DNA of 64,000 nucleotides. Origin: Acinetobacter lwoffii (GTDB lineage Bacteria > Pseudomonadota > Gammaproteobacteria > Pseudomonadales > Moraxellaceae). The stretch covers positions 1,869,702 through 1,933,701 of the forward strand of contig NZ_CP059081.1 in assembly GCF_015602705.1 (NCBI RefSeq), read 5' to 3'. The position numbers and the translations under genes are program-made. Below, piece after piece: positions 36,374-46,567 of the stretch; position 1 is the stretch's first letter, and the number at the start of each line of letters is the position of its first letter. The notes below the pieces were generated by a model. That model saw nothing but the letters and a program-made list of their open reading frames with translations. It ran no database searches and had not been told where the DNA came from.

Positions 36374-38473
36374 TTAATGACCTTTCGCTGGCTGAATCTC
36401 TTCAGGATCGCGATAAATCGCTTCTGCTTCATGTACAGATGGCTCAGGATTTGCCAAGGCACGACGGATCACGCGAATTGCAGCAAACAGCATCACAAAG
36501 GCCACAATCATAAAGAAAGCACAGAGTGCAGCATTGATCTGGTTTGACATTGCTACCGTCTGCATTTCTGCCACAGTTTTCGCTGGCGCTAGGATTTCAT
36601 TATTGGCAATCGCCGTGTTGAAACGATCTGCCTGCGCCAAGAAACCAATCTTTGGATTTTCGTGGAAAATCTTTTGCCAGCCTGCTGTCATGGAAGTGAT
36701 GAACAGGAACACTGTCGGGATAATTGTCACCCACACATATTTCTGTTTTTTCATCTTGAACAGAATGACAGTACCAAGAATGAGCGCCATCGCAGCCAAA
36801 ATCTGGTTACCAATACCAAACAGCGGCCATAAACTGTTAATCCCGCCGAGTGGATCGACTACGCCCTGATAGACGAAGAAGCCCCAGCCTGCCACTGCAA
36901 CCGCAGTACCCAACAGGTTTCCGAAGAAGTTATGCGACTGTTTCACCGCAGGAATCACGATACCCACGGTATCCTGAACCATAAAGCGACAGGCACGGGT
37001 ACCAGCATCTACAGCAGTCAGGATGAATAATGCTTCAAACAGAATCGCAAAGTGATACCAGAATGCCATCATTTCACGGCTGTTGAAAATTTCGGTGATG
37101 ATATGTGCCATACCGATTGCAAAAGTTGGCGCACCACCAGTACGCGACAGAATCGAGTTTTCACCCACTTCCTGTGCCAGTAAAGTCAAGGCTTCAGGGG
37201 TTACCACAAAACCAAGGGTTCGCACTGCTTCTGCTGCGCTTTCTGCGGTAGTACCGAGCAAGGCTGCTGGTGAGTTAATCGCAAAATAAATTCCTGGATC
37301 CAGAATTGCAGCACAGATCAAAGCCATGATCGCTACAAAAGATTCCATCAACATACCGCCATAACCGATCATACGGATATCGCGTTCGTTGTTGACCAGT
37401 TTCGGTGTCGTCCCTGAAGAAACCAAGGCATGGAAACCGGAAATCGCACCACACGCAATAGTAATGAACAGGAATGGGAACATAGAACCTGCGAATACAG
37501 GACCAGTCCCATCAATGAATTTGGTAATCGCTGGCAGTTTCATTTCAGGCATGGCAAACAGGATACCCACGGCCAAACCGGCAATCACGCCAATTTTCAG
37601 GAAGGTCGACAGATAATCACGTGGAGCAAGCAATAGCCAGACTGGCAGTACCGATGCAATGAAACCATAAATGATCAGTGCCCAAGTGAGTTCAGTGCCA
37701 GAAAGCGTAAAGAACGGACCCCAATATGGATGTTGTGCGATGTTTTCACCGTAGATAATGCCCAGCATCATCAAGACAAAACCAATAATCGAGACTTCAG
37801 CAATTTTACCCGGGCGGATAAAACGCATGTAGATGCCCATAAAGATCGCAATCGGAATGGTGGCTGCAATACTGAATACACCCCATGGACTGTTAGTCAG
37901 TGCTTTAACAACGACTAGCGCCAATACTGCCAGAATGATGATCATCACGCCCAAGGCACCGAGCATCACGATAATACCGGCAAAGGTTCCGAGTTCCTGC
38001 TTGGCCATCTCACCGAGTGAACGACCGTCACGACGGGTGGAAATAAACAGCACCAGAAAATCCTGAACTGCACCGGCAAGCACCACACCGACTAACAGCC
38101 AGATTGTACCGGGTAAATAACCCATCTGCGCTGCCAGGATCGGACCTACTAGCGGACCTGCACCGGCAATCGCTGCAAAGTGATGGCCAAACAGAACGCT
38201 TTTATTGGTCGGCACATAGTCCAGACCATCGGCCAGACGATGCGCAGGCGTTAAACGGCGTTCATTCAGCTCAAATACTTTGGTGGCGATAAACAAACTG
38301 TAGAAACGGTAAGCAATGCTATAGACACAGGCGGCGGCAAGTACCAGCCAGACTGCATTGACATGCTCACCCCGACTCAGTGCTAGAACTCCAAAAGAGA
38401 CTGCACCCACAATGGCTACCAAAAGCCAAATCATTTTCGAAGTCCGCGTCGACTTCTTTTGTAAAGTTTCCAT
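36374..38473 (-). CDS. cstA: Carbon starvation protein CstA (peptide/pyruvate transporter)
   Basis: 699 residues, about 16-18 membrane helices, same length as E. coli CstA (701). N-terminal LAPARHLADGLDYVPT-like region is present as TPAHRLADGLDYVPTNKSVL, followed by FGHHFAAIAGAGPLVGP, the family signature; SGFHALVSSGTTPKLV lies in the middle. It imports pyruvate and peptides under carbon limitation. Crp control is known in enterics; no site could be assigned here. It is followed by the ybdD-like gene. Confidence 0.95.
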   Translation of the reverse strand: METLQKKSTRTSKMIWLLVAIVGAVSFGVLALSRGEHVNAVWLVLAAACVYSIAYRFYSLFIATKVFELNERRLTPAHRLADGLDYVPTNKSVLFGHHFAAIAGAGPLVGPILAAQMGYLPGTIWLLVGVVLAGAVQDFLVLFISTRRDGRSLGEMAKQELGTFAGIIVMLGALGVMIIILAVLALVVVKALTNSPWGVFSIAATIPIAIFMGIYMRFIRPGKIAEVSIIGFVLMMLGIIYGENIAQHPYWGPFFTLSGTELTWALIIYGFIASVLPVWLLLAPRDYLSTFLKIGVIAGLAVGILFAMPEMKLPAITKFIDGTGPVFAGSMFPFLFITIACGAISGFHALVSSGTTPKLVNNERDIRMIGYGGMLMESFVAIMALICAAILDPGIYFAINSPAALLGTTAESAAEAVRTLGFVVTPEALTLLAQEVGENSILSRTGGAPTFAIGMAHIITEIFNSREMMAFWYHFAILFEALFILTAVDAGTRACRFMVQDTVGIVIPAVKQSHNFFGNLLGTAVAVAGWGFFVYQGVVDPLGGINSLWPLFGIGNQILAAMALILGTVILFKMKKQKYVWVTIIPTVFLFITSMTAGWQKIFHENPKIGFLAQADRFNTAIANNEILAPAKTVAEMQTVAMSNQINAALCAFFMIVAFVMLFAAIRVIRRALANPEPSVHEAEAIYRDPEEIQPAKGH

Positions 38474-38596
38474 TCAATCCCTCATATTGTGATGCATACA
38501 AATCAGCGTGATTGTTGTTGTTCGAGGTACTGCTGTTTTCCCTTGCGACTTTACGCCTGTTCTTTTGCTTTTCCTCTACGACTTTGGCATAAAAAA

Positions 38597-38618
38597 AGGG
38601 ATGATTTAAATCATCCCT
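38597..38618 (-). terminator. Terminator of efp
   Basis: AGGGATGATTTAAATCATCCCT is a perfect palindrome followed by seven T on the minus strand. Confidence 0.85.
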
Positions 38619-38644
38619 CTCGATAATAGTCTATTTTCAAACCA

Positions 38645-39214
38645 TTATGCACGTTCTAAATAGTCACCAGTACGGGTATCTACACGAACGCTTTCTTCTT
38701 GCTGTACGAATAATGGAACACGTACTACAGCACCTGTTTCAAGTTTCGCTGGCTTACCGCCACCGCCAGAAGTATCACCACGAACACCTGGATCAGTTTC
38801 AACGATTTTAAGTACTACGAAGTTCGGTGGAGTCACGTTTAAAGGCACGCCATTAAACAACATGATGGTACATTTTTCATTTGAATCGTCTTTTAACCAT
38901 TTTGCAGCATCGCTCATTGCTGTTTTATCAGCTGCGATCTGTTCAAAGGTAACAGGATCCATGAAGTTCCACATTTCGCCATCGTTGTACAAGTATTCCA
39001 TTTCTACTTCAACGATATCAGCCGCTTCTAGGTTCTCGCCTGATTTGAAAGTTTTTTCCAGAACTTTACCTGATTTAAGGTTACGTAATTTTACGCGGTT
39101 AAAAGCTTGGCCTTTACCTGGTTTTACGTATTCGTTTTCCATGATTGAACATGGGTTGCCATCAAGCATAACCTTAAGGCCTGACTTGAAATCATTCGTA
39201 GAATAATAGGCCAT
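38645..39214 (-). CDS. efp: Elongation factor P
   Basis: 189 residues, three beta-barrel domains. EF-P enters the ribosomal E site and rescues ribosomes stalled at polyproline. The modified loop is [10 protein letters not shown] with Lys34 at the tip, the residue beta-lysylated by EpmB/EpmA. The lysine 2,3-aminomutase EpmB is encoded divergently 380 bases away, so the lysine-type modification pathway is expected. The terminal domain ends [13 protein letters not shown] as usual. Confidence 0.97.
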   Translation of the reverse strand: MAYYSTNDFKSGLKVMLDGNPCSIMENEYVKPGKGQAFNRVKLRNLKSGKVLEKTFKSGENLEAADIVEVEMEYLYNDGEMWNFMDPVTFEQIAADKTAMSDAAKWLKDDSNEKCTIMLFNGVPLNVTPPNFVVLKIVETDPGVRGDTSGGGGKPAKLETGAVVRVPLFVQQEESVRVDTRTGDYLERA

Positions 39215-39596
39215 GACTGGCGCACTCCAAACTTACTAACTTTAATCTATTGATGCTATGGGCTGTTGCGATGTCATTTAGCAAGTCTGACACGAACATT
39301 GAGTTGCCACATGCACATTCATTTGATGTTGCGTATTCTAAATGAGCAATACACTTTGCCGCAATGAAAAAATCCGCTTTCACCCACTCAGGCTGTTTAA
39401 GTTACAATCAGACATGAAAATCCTTTGTTTATTCATGTCTTGCTCAACGTTAAAATACCATCAGGCGAGCACGAAGATCAGCATAGCTTAATCACTCTTT
39501 ATTTTATAGCGCAGTGGATTATTGCGCTTCCGCACAAACTGTTAAACTGTGCCCATCAGGCTTTGTCCTCTCACTTATTATTGTTAATCTTCCGGC
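39215..39596. other. Divergent efp-epmB intergenic region
   Basis: About 380 bases that must hold both promoters. No operator, RNA or repeat was recognised. Confidence 0.4.
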
Positions 39597-40619
39597 ATGA
39601 CGAACTATTTATATCAAGAACAAAACTGGCAATCACAGCTCAGCGACCTGATCACTGATCCACGCGAACTGCTTGAAGTGCTGCAACTTGCACCAGAGCA
39701 ACTGCTCTCAGGTGCCATTTTAGCTTCTGAACAGTTTAAGTTGCGCGTACCACGTGCTTTTGTGGGCAAAATGCAGACCGGAAACCCTTTAGACCCATTG
39801 CTTTTACAAGTGCTGCCCCATCATCTGGAACTGGAAGAACATCCAGGATTTGTTACCGACCCCTTGGGCGAAGAACAGGCCAATCAGCAACCCGGCGTAC
39901 TGCACAAATATAAATCCCGTTTCTTGCTGACACTGACTGGTGCCTGTGCTGTACATTGCCGTTATTGTTTCCGCCGACATTTCCCCTATCAGGAAAATCT
40001 GCCTAAAAACGAAGACTGGATAAATATCAAGCAATATCTGGAAAGCCAGCCTGATATTAATGAAGTGATTCTGAGTGGCGGTGATCCACTAACCTTATCG
40101 AACCGGAAATTAAAAACCTGGATTGAACGACTAGAATCAGTACCACATCTCAAATTCTTAAGAATACATTCACGAGTTCCTATTGTGATCCCCAACCGAG
40201 TCGACGAAGAGCTACTTAGCATGTTAAAAAACAGTAGGCTACGTATTATTCTGGTGGTACACTCAAACCATGCATCGGAGCTGGATGACTTCACTTGCAA
40301 GCGTTTAAACCAACTGGTTCAACAGCAGATCACCGTTCTGAATCAGGCAGTTTTATTAAACGGGGTGAATGATTCTGCTCAGGTTTTAGTAGATTTAAGC
40401 TATCGCTTGTTTGATGCCGGGGTCATGCCTTATTATTTACATGTACTTGATAAAGTAAAAGGTGCGCATCATTTTGATTTAGCGCCTGACCATATTAATG
40501 AGATTTATACAGAAGTTTTAGCGAACCTGCCGGGGTATTTGGTTCCTAAACTGGTTCGAGAAATAGCGGGCGAGAAGAATAAGACACCGCTTTTTGGGGT
40601 TTCAACATTTTTGAGTTAA
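39597..40619 (+). CDS. epmB: EF-P (R)-beta-lysylation protein EpmB (lysine 2,3-aminomutase-like)
   Basis: 340 residues. Radical-SAM enzyme with the cluster motif CAVHCRYC (Cys117, Cys121, Cys124) and a PLP lysine in the C-terminal part (VLDKVKGAHHF). It converts alpha-lysine to (R)-beta-lysine, which EpmA attaches to EF-P Lys34. The short E. coli-like length and the divergent efp separate it from catabolic KamA. It is followed after 9 bases by the PilZ-domain gene, suggesting cotranscription. Confidence 0.94.
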   Translation: MTNYLYQEQNWQSQLSDLITDPRELLEVLQLAPEQLLSGAILASEQFKLRVPRAFVGKMQTGNPLDPLLLQVLPHHLELEEHPGFVTDPLGEEQANQQPGVLHKYKSRFLLTLTGACAVHCRYCFRRHFPYQENLPKNEDWINIKQYLESQPDINEVILSGGDPLTLSNRKLKTWIERLESVPHLKFLRIHSRVPIVIPNRVDEELLSMLKNSRLRIILVVHSNHASELDDFTCKRLNQLVQQQITVLNQAVLLNGVNDSAQVLVDLSYRLFDAGVMPYYLHVLDKVKGAHHFDLAPDHINEIYTEVLANLPGYLVPKLVREIAGEKNKTPLFGVSTFLS

Positions 40620-40628
40620 ATAATAAAG

Positions 40629-42374
40629 ATGAGCACGCATACTTCAGACATTTTTCAGACACCGACGGAACTTAAACGAGAGCAGTTGAGCTTTTGCCCA
40701 ACCACTGCCAAGGCTTTGCAGGAATGGGTTGCGGGGATTTCGATTCTACAGCTGGGGAATTCATCCAAATCCCTGTTTAATGCCTTATTGGAAGTTTCTG
40801 AGCTGAAATGTACAGAAACCCTGCGCTTTGACCTGATTCAGGTCTTGCATCCCACCCTTGAAAATGTCCTGACCAGTCTGGAAAAGCATTTCGTCAATCA
40901 GGGCCTGATCACTTCCGACCGGAATGACCAGATCATTGAACTGGCCATGCTGCTGCGCAGTCATTTTGCCAAAATTTATATTGATATCGTCAAACGCTGT
41001 AATCATCAGCTGACCCATCAGAAGTTTTCGCTATTTTCTCTAGGCAAAAAGAAGAGCATTCAAACTGCCCGGATGGTATCGATTTATTATGCCCTGCAAC
41101 AACTCACACTTCTTTTATATCAACAGCATATGCTGTATAGCACGCCAGGTCTGGGACAATGGCTGGCTGCCCATCAACTGCTTGAATGTGCAATAGACAA
41201 TAATTTCTATCAAAGCAATATCAATCAGGTATTAGGTACCCAGCATGAGATCCAGAACATTGCACATGCCTATGCACAGCTGATTTTACTGGATATCTTC
41301 AATACTCATCAGATCCGGCCTGCAGAAATCCAGGGCCTGTATCTATGCAGTTTTGACTGGGCCAAACTGGTACAGATCCTGCCGAAGGAAACCACGCTGT
41401 CCCGTTATGTGGTCGATGCCAGCAAAGATCATCCGCCGATCTTTAATTCCCATCAAGAGCCACAGTTTCAGCCGAGCTTCTATATTTCCACACAGAATCT
41501 GATGGATCATTTAACGGGTACTCAAAGCAAAAATGCGCAGTATCTGTCGCGAAATGAAAAACTGTTCCTGACCCCTGCACTGCATTTTCATATCTACAAT
41601 CTGCTCTCGAACAATGTCGAGCGTCGTCATGAACGTTATGAATATTCAGCCCAGATCAATATCTGCTTTGGCTTAAGCGTGGCGCATTTTTACCTGTCTA
41701 AAGGTAAAAACTTCAACGAAACCCTGGAACTCGATGCCAATTATAATTTCCAGAGCGAAAGCAGTTTTGTCAGCTCGATGGAAAATACGATTCCAAGTGC
41801 CTTTAGCAGTATCAAGGCGCTCGATCGTGAAACGAAACAGATTCATAGCGCTGAAGTTCTGGATATTAGTGTCAATGGTTACCGGATTAAATGGACTGGT
41901 ATTACCCCGGCTAACCTGAAAACCGGTGAATTCATTCTGGTTCAGGAAAAAACCCAGAGTCAGTGGCGTGGCGGTGTGATTCGCTGGATCAAGCAGTCAA
42001 CGGATAAGAGCCTGGAAATCGGGCTGGAAATTTTGGCACAAGAGCTCTTTCCTTGTGCAGCTTATACCCGTACCGAACGTCATCATGTCAACTATCAGCC
42101 TGCCCTGTTGGTGAAAATGACGCAACTGGATCAGGTCTCGACCAGCCTGATTGTCTCTGGTTCACAGATGTTTAGGGAAAAACAAACCATTCATTTACGT
42201 CTCGGTCAGGAAGAAATCAAAATCTATCTGACCAAAGCACAACTGATTACGCAGAGTTTCATCCGTTTTGATTATGAATTACTCAATGATCAGGAAGAAG
42301 AGATGATCGAAAACTTTATCGATCAGCACATGAATGAAAGCAGAAATCATGATTTATGGGAAGCATTGAAGTGA
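40629..42374 (+). CDS. PilZ-domain c-di-GMP-binding protein, large
   Basis: 581 residues. The long N-terminal part (1-390) is helical and of unknown family. A PilZ-like domain follows (about 395-480): RETKQIHSAEVLDISVNGYR keeps the D-x-S-x-x-G c-di-GMP motif, and an upstream arginine is available. The gene overlaps the start of the FimX-like gene, so the products are made together. By analogy with Pseudomonas type IV pilus control, it may relay c-di-GMP to pili. The function is inferred from the domains and the neighbour. Confidence 0.7.
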   Translation: MSTHTSDIFQTPTELKREQLSFCPTTAKALQEWVAGISILQLGNSSKSLFNALLEVSELKCTETLRFDLIQVLHPTLENVLTSLEKHFVNQGLITSDRNDQIIELAMLLRSHFAKIYIDIVKRCNHQLTHQKFSLFSLGKKKSIQTARMVSIYYALQQLTLLLYQQHMLYSTPGLGQWLAAHQLLECAIDNNFYQSNINQVLGTQHEIQNIAHAYAQLILLDIFNTHQIRPAEIQGLYLCSFDWAKLVQILPKETTLSRYVVDASKDHPPIFNSHQEPQFQPSFYISTQNLMDHLTGTQSKNAQYLSRNEKLFLTPALHFHIYNLLSNNVERRHERYEYSAQINICFGLSVAHFYLSKGKNFNETLELDANYNFQSESSFVSSMENTIPSAFSSIKALDRETKQIHSAEVLDISVNGYRIKWTGITPANLKTGEFILVQEKTQSQWRGGVIRWIKQSTDKSLEIGLEILAQELFPCAAYTRTERHHVNYQPALLVKMTQLDQVSTSLIVSGSQMFREKQTIHLRLGQEEIKIYLTKAQLITQSFIRFDYELLNDQEEEMIENFIDQHMNESRNHDLWEALK

Positions 42375-44521
42375 GAAATCCATTATTGTCTAAAAAGTTA
42401 AAACGTACTGAAACACGTTTACTGATTATTGATGATAATCAAATTAGATATAACCAAATCCGTGATCTTCTGACCAGTCATGATTATCAGGTCGATGCTG
42501 TGCTGCTGGATGATCTGCAATCTTTTGAAAAACAATTAAATTTCAACTGGGATCTGATTATTTTTGGACGTGCCTACGACCTGAAATATGAACAGGCCTT
42601 AAGTTTGGTGCGCCTTTCGCAGCAACCTAATCTGCCGATGATTTTGCTTAAACCGGATGATTACCAGGCTGAACAATATGCGCAATATATCCGTAAAGGG
42701 GTATATGACATTCTCAATTTTGACTACCTGGAACGCTTTTATGTGGGACTGGTCCGAGCATTGTCATTTAGCCGTTTGTCACAGTCTCAGCAACATTTAA
42801 TGACTGAGCTGGAAATAGCACAAATTCAGGCACAATCTTTAGTAGACGACAGCAACCGTGCTGTTGCCACCATTCAGGAAGGGATTCATATTCAGGCCAA
42901 TGCGGACTACCTGAAACTGTTTGGCTTGCAAAATGAAGATGAGATTATTGGCCTACCGCTTCTGGATCTGCTCCAGCCTTCAGATTTGAATGATTTTAAA
43001 ACCCGTTTCAAAAAGATTTCTCAGGGTCAATTTGATTTAGGTCGGGTCGAGATCCAGTCTTTGAATCCGCATGTGTCCGTATCTAACCCATTAAAACTGG
43101 AATTCCTGCCTTCAACTGCTGAAGAAGATGCGGTACAAATTAGCATTGATACTCAATCTAAAACAGTTTCCTCCGAGAAGACTCCTGGAAAACCAAGCGT
43201 TTTTCAGTCACTTAAACGTGAACTCCATAAGCAGTCTGCACCGGTGAATGCCTTGGTCACTTTCTCTTTTAGCGCTTATGATCCGGAACTTCTGCAGTCT
43301 GACTGGGCAACTTTTAGTGGCTACTTTAAAGCAGCCAAAGAATTCCTCACGGAACAGACCCATATTCCCCTGTTTAAACTGGAATATGATGTCGTTGTTG
43401 GTCTGTTTCAGGCAGACTCTAAAGCAATTCTTGAATCCAAACTAATCAGTTTAAATGCCTTAAGCAAACCGCAACTCATTACAGTGGGACAAAAGTCATT
43501 CCCTCTAAATCTGCGCTTGGGCTATGTCATGCTTGAACAGGGTTTACAGGATGAAATGCACTGCAATACGCTGATTGGAAAAGCATTCTCGACATCTTTA
43601 CCTCAAGCAGAAGCTGTACCTGAATTTAAACTCGATATTCCTGCGTCACTAAGCAGCCAAGCTTCTGTAGAAATGCCAAGCATAGATTTCAGCGTTGCTG
43701 AAACACCAGTTGCCAGCCCAACAGTGGCAGCGATCAGTCCAGCAGTCACGTCTATTCCTAGCGCTACACCTTCTATTTTGAAAGCCTTAAGTGAATGTCT
43801 GGAACGTGGCGAGATTCATTTAAAGTATCAGCAACTCTATGATAAAGAAGATACGCGTTTATATACCTATGAAGTGACCAGTGGCTTTATTTTTGAGAAT
43901 AAATGGCAGGATATTTCTAGCCTTTTAGAACTTCATGAAGATGATGAACTGTCCATTAAACTGGATCGCTGGATTCTGGTTGAAGCCAGTAAACAGCTAC
44001 ACAACTTTATTACCCAGTATCCTGATGCAAGCTTAATTGTCAATTTGAACCGTGCCGTGCTATTTAAAGACCGCACCTTCCCGGAATTTATTTCCAAGCT
44101 GATTACGATTATTCGCAGTAAAGTGAAGCATCCGCTAATCTTACAATTCTCAGAAGAAGATATTTTACTGAATCAGCAAGATGCACAAAAATATCTACGA
44201 GTGCTGTACGAACATGGTGCGCTGATTGCACTTCGTGATTTTGGTCAATCAATTTATAGTCCAAATTTACTGCGCGAACTGGAACTGGATGGTGTTAGCT
44301 TACATTCGAGCTTGACCAATATGCTTAATAAAGATACCGAGATTGAGCAACTACAGGAAAAAATCACCAGCTATAATGAAATCAAGCCACTCAATATCCT
44401 GATCCGTGAATTAAATGATATGACACTGTTCGCGAATGCCTGGAATGTGGATGCCCGCTTTATTCAAGGGAATTATTTCCAGAAAAAACTCGATCATTTG
44501 ATTGATGTACAGGATCACTAA
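42371..44521 (+). CDS. FimX-like REC-PAS-degenerate GGDEF/EAL protein
   Basis: 716 residues. Receiver-like domain (about 10-130; LLIIDDN start), PAS domain (about 165-265), a poorly conserved GGDEF-like region (about 300-400), a proline/serine-rich linker, and a C-terminal EAL-fold domain (about 470-710) in which the EAL motif, metal ligands and general base are not recognisable; only the frame (LDRWIL, NLNRAV, RDFGQS, QGNYFQ) remains. That is the pattern of FimX, a c-di-GMP sensor for type IV pilus extension. GTG at 42371 (GGAAG 7 bases before) is preferred; ATG at 42356 is the alternative. Confidence 0.75.
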   Translation: MRNPLLSKKLKRTETRLLIIDDNQIRYNQIRDLLTSHDYQVDAVLLDDLQSFEKQLNFNWDLIIFGRAYDLKYEQALSLVRLSQQPNLPMILLKPDDYQAEQYAQYIRKGVYDILNFDYLERFYVGLVRALSFSRLSQSQQHLMTELEIAQIQAQSLVDDSNRAVATIQEGIHIQANADYLKLFGLQNEDEIIGLPLLDLLQPSDLNDFKTRFKKISQGQFDLGRVEIQSLNPHVSVSNPLKLEFLPSTAEEDAVQISIDTQSKTVSSEKTPGKPSVFQSLKRELHKQSAPVNALVTFSFSAYDPELLQSDWATFSGYFKAAKEFLTEQTHIPLFKLEYDVVVGLFQADSKAILESKLISLNALSKPQLITVGQKSFPLNLRLGYVMLEQGLQDEMHCNTLIGKAFSTSLPQAEAVPEFKLDIPASLSSQASVEMPSIDFSVAETPVASPTVAAISPAVTSIPSATPSILKALSECLERGEIHLKYQQLYDKEDTRLYTYEVTSGFIFENKWQDISSLLELHEDDELSIKLDRWILVEASKQLHNFITQYPDASLIVNLNRAVLFKDRTFPEFISKLITIIRSKVKHPLILQFSEEDILLNQQDAQKYLRVLYEHGALIALRDFGQSIYSPNLLRELELDGVSLHSSLTNMLNKDTEIEQLQEKITSYNEIKPLNILIRELNDMTLFANAWNVDARFIQGNYFQKKLDHLIDVQDH

Positions 44522-44585
44522 GATCTTGTACAAGCCTACAATTTAGGGAATCCAATGATAATTTTCTAAATTGCAGGCACAAAAA

Positions 44586-44604
44586 AACGGGCTTAAAGCC
44601 CGTT
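44586..44604. terminator. Bidirectional terminator between the fimX-like gene and rpmE
   Basis: AACGGGCT-TAA-AGCCCGTT, 8-bp stem, with A-run on the left and T-run on the right. Confidence 0.88.
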
Positions 44605-44619
44605 TTTTCATTTTGGGTA

Positions 44620-44844
44620 TTAACGTTTAACAGAACGTGACATACCAGCAAAACGTTGTTTGAACTTGTCGATACGACCGCCAGTGTCAACGTTCTTTTG
44701 CTTACCAGTGTAGAATGGGTGGCAAGCTGAACATACGTCTAGATAAAGAGTTTCTTTACCAAGAGCTGAACGAGTTTCGATTACGTTACCACATGAACAA
44801 GTAGCAACTAAAGTTTCATATTTTGGGTGAATATCGGCGCGCAT
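44620..44844 (-). CDS. rpmE: 50S ribosomal protein L31
   Basis: 74 residues. Zinc-containing (C+) form: cysteines in TCSCGN and in [12 protein letters not shown]31 bridges the large and small subunits at the central protuberance. A good minus-strand -10 (TATAAT at 45015-45010) implies a leader of roughly 160 bases, in which autoregulation could occur. Monocistronic with a strong terminator. Confidence 0.97.
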   Translation of the reverse strand: MRADIHPKYETLVATCSCGNVIETRSALGKETLYLDVCSACHPFYTGKQKNVDTGGRIDKFKQRFAGMSRSVKR

Positions 44845-45039
44845 CGTCGATTACTCCATTAGATTCAAGAAGGTTTAGCTGTCATCGCTATTGATCACTC
44901 TCAAATGAGGAAGCAGGAACATCGTTCATGCAGATCAACACCACAACAGACCATTCTTTTGGCCCACCGAGACGGATACCGTCAGAGCTAAGCGCAACAA
45001 GTGGGCATTATTATACGTGAAACTAATTCAATATGCGAA

Positions 45040-46020
45040 TTATTCTTCAGCTTCTGATTCACTCTCTTTGGCCCACAGATTGGCAATAATCCCGCAGACC
45101 ATTAACTGAATCTGATGAAAAATCATGATCGGCAGAACAATCATGCCCAGCGGCTGGCCAATAAATAAAATTTGCGCCATCGGCACTCCACTGGCCAGGG
45201 TTTTTTTAGAACCACAAAAGAATGCCGTTTTCTGGTCAGCGCGGCTAAAGCCCAGCCAGCGTGGAATATAAAGTGATAACAGCATCACAATGGTGAGTAA
45301 CACCGAGCAAGCCAGCAATAGCAGCAACAAGGTACTCAGGCTCACTTCATTCCACAGCCCGGCCACGACGGCGCTACTAAAAGCGCCATACACCACCAGT
45401 AAAATCGAGCCTTGATCGAAGACCTTGACGATTTTTGGCATTTTCATCATTTGCGGATAGATCCATGGACGCAGAATCTGTCCTAAAATAAACGGCACCA
45501 AGAGCAGCAGTGTAATCTGGATAATCGAAGAAGTCGGATCAAAACCATGATCAGATTGACCGAGAATAAAAAATGCTACCAATAATGGAGTAATAAACAT
45601 ACCGATCAGATTGGAAAAAGAGGCACTACATACCGCCCCGGCGACATTGCCATGAGCCACTGAAGTAAAGGCGATCGAGGACTGCACGGTGGATGGCAGG
45701 AAACACATAAACAGGAAACCCCAATATAGTTCCTGTCCGAGCATGGGTAATAAAATCGGCTTGGCCAAAAGCCCGAGAATCGGAAACAGGGCAAAAGTTA
45801 GCGCAAAAACTAAAGTATGCAATTTCCAGTGCATAATGCCTTGCACCACAGCTTCACGAGACAGTTTGGCGCCGTGCAGGAAAAACAGGATGGCAATCGC
45901 TCCTGTCGTCACCCAGCCAAAGACTTCAGCCGCCTGCCCCGAAACTGGCAGCACACTGGCCAGCAAAACCATCACAAACAACAGTATCGTAAACCGATCC
46001 AATGCCAAGAACTTAAGCAT
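45040..46020 (-). CDS. Bile acid:sodium symporter family transporter (YfeH-like)
   Basis: 326 residues, ten predicted membrane helices, BART superfamily (SBF-like). Features include FFLHGAKLSREAV, FLPSTVQSSIAFTSVAHGNV and the C-terminal FCGSKKTLASGVPMA. This is the bacterial YfeH group (about 330 aa), whose substrates are mostly unknown and not necessarily bile acids. Encoded alone between rpmE and gloA; nothing nearby indicates the substrate. Confidence 0.88.
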   Translation of the reverse strand: MLKFLALDRFTILLFVMVLLASVLPVSGQAAEVFGWVTTGAIAILFFLHGAKLSREAVVQGIMHWKLHTLVFALTFALFPILGLLAKPILLPMLGQELYWGFLFMCFLPSTVQSSIAFTSVAHGNVAGAVCSASFSNLIGMFITPLLVAFFILGQSDHGFDPTSSIIQITLLLLVPFILGQILRPWIYPQMMKMPKIVKVFDQGSILLVVYGAFSSAVVAGLWNEVSLSTLLLLLLACSVLLTIVMLLSLYIPRWLGFSRADQKTAFFCGSKKTLASGVPMAQILFIGQPLGMIVLPIMIFHQIQLMVCGIIANLWAKESESEAEE

Positions 46021-46164
46021 ATCCCTATAATCCCTCAGATTTTATTGTTTGATATAAAAATGCCCGGCTATCTTAACAGATGCCGGGCCCATGCTATGCA
46101 CTCAGATTGATGTAATATTTTCATCTATACATGAATGCATTTCATATATCTCGCTACGTCACAC

Positions 46165-46566
46165 TTAGTTATTACGTGCATTGTTGTCTTGCTGGATCAG
46201 CTCGATCTTGTAGCCATCTGGATCTTCAACAAATGCAATTACAGTCACGCCACCTTTCATTGGGCCGGCTTCACGCACCACATTACCGCCACGCGCTTTA
46301 ATCTCTTCACACGCCTTGTATGCATCATCGACTGCAATTGCGATATGACCATAAGCATTGCCCAGTTCATAGCTGTCTGTATCCCAGTTATGCGTCAATT
46401 CCAGTACGGTGTGATTTTCTTCATCGCCATAACCGACAAAAGCCAGGGTAAAACGGCCTTCTTCGTAATCACGCTTACGAAGCAAAGTCATGCCAAGTAC
46501 TTCAGTATAGAACTTGAGAGATTGTTCTAAATTGCCTACACGTAACATGGTATGCAGCATGCGCAT
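46165..46566 (-). CDS. gloA: Lactoylglutathione lyase (glyoxalase I)
   Basis: 133 residues, the size of E. coli GloA. It converts the methylglyoxal-glutathione hemithioacetal to S-lactoylglutathione. The four metal ligands of the Ni-type enzyme are visible: His5 ([16 protein letters not shown]), Glu in VLELTHNW, His in YGHIAIAV and Glu in [11 protein letters not shown] at 46566 follows AAGGA by 8 bases; longer starts are not supported. It begins right after the ampG stop, so the two are likely cotranscribed. Confidence 0.95.
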   Translation of the reverse strand: MRMLHTMLRVGNLEQSLKFYTEVLGMTLLRKRDYEEGRFTLAFVGYGDEENHTVLELTHNWDTDSYELGNAYGHIAIAVDDAYKACEEIKARGGNVVREAGPMKGGVTVIAFVEDPDGYKIELIQQDNNARNN

Positions 46567-46567
46567 A

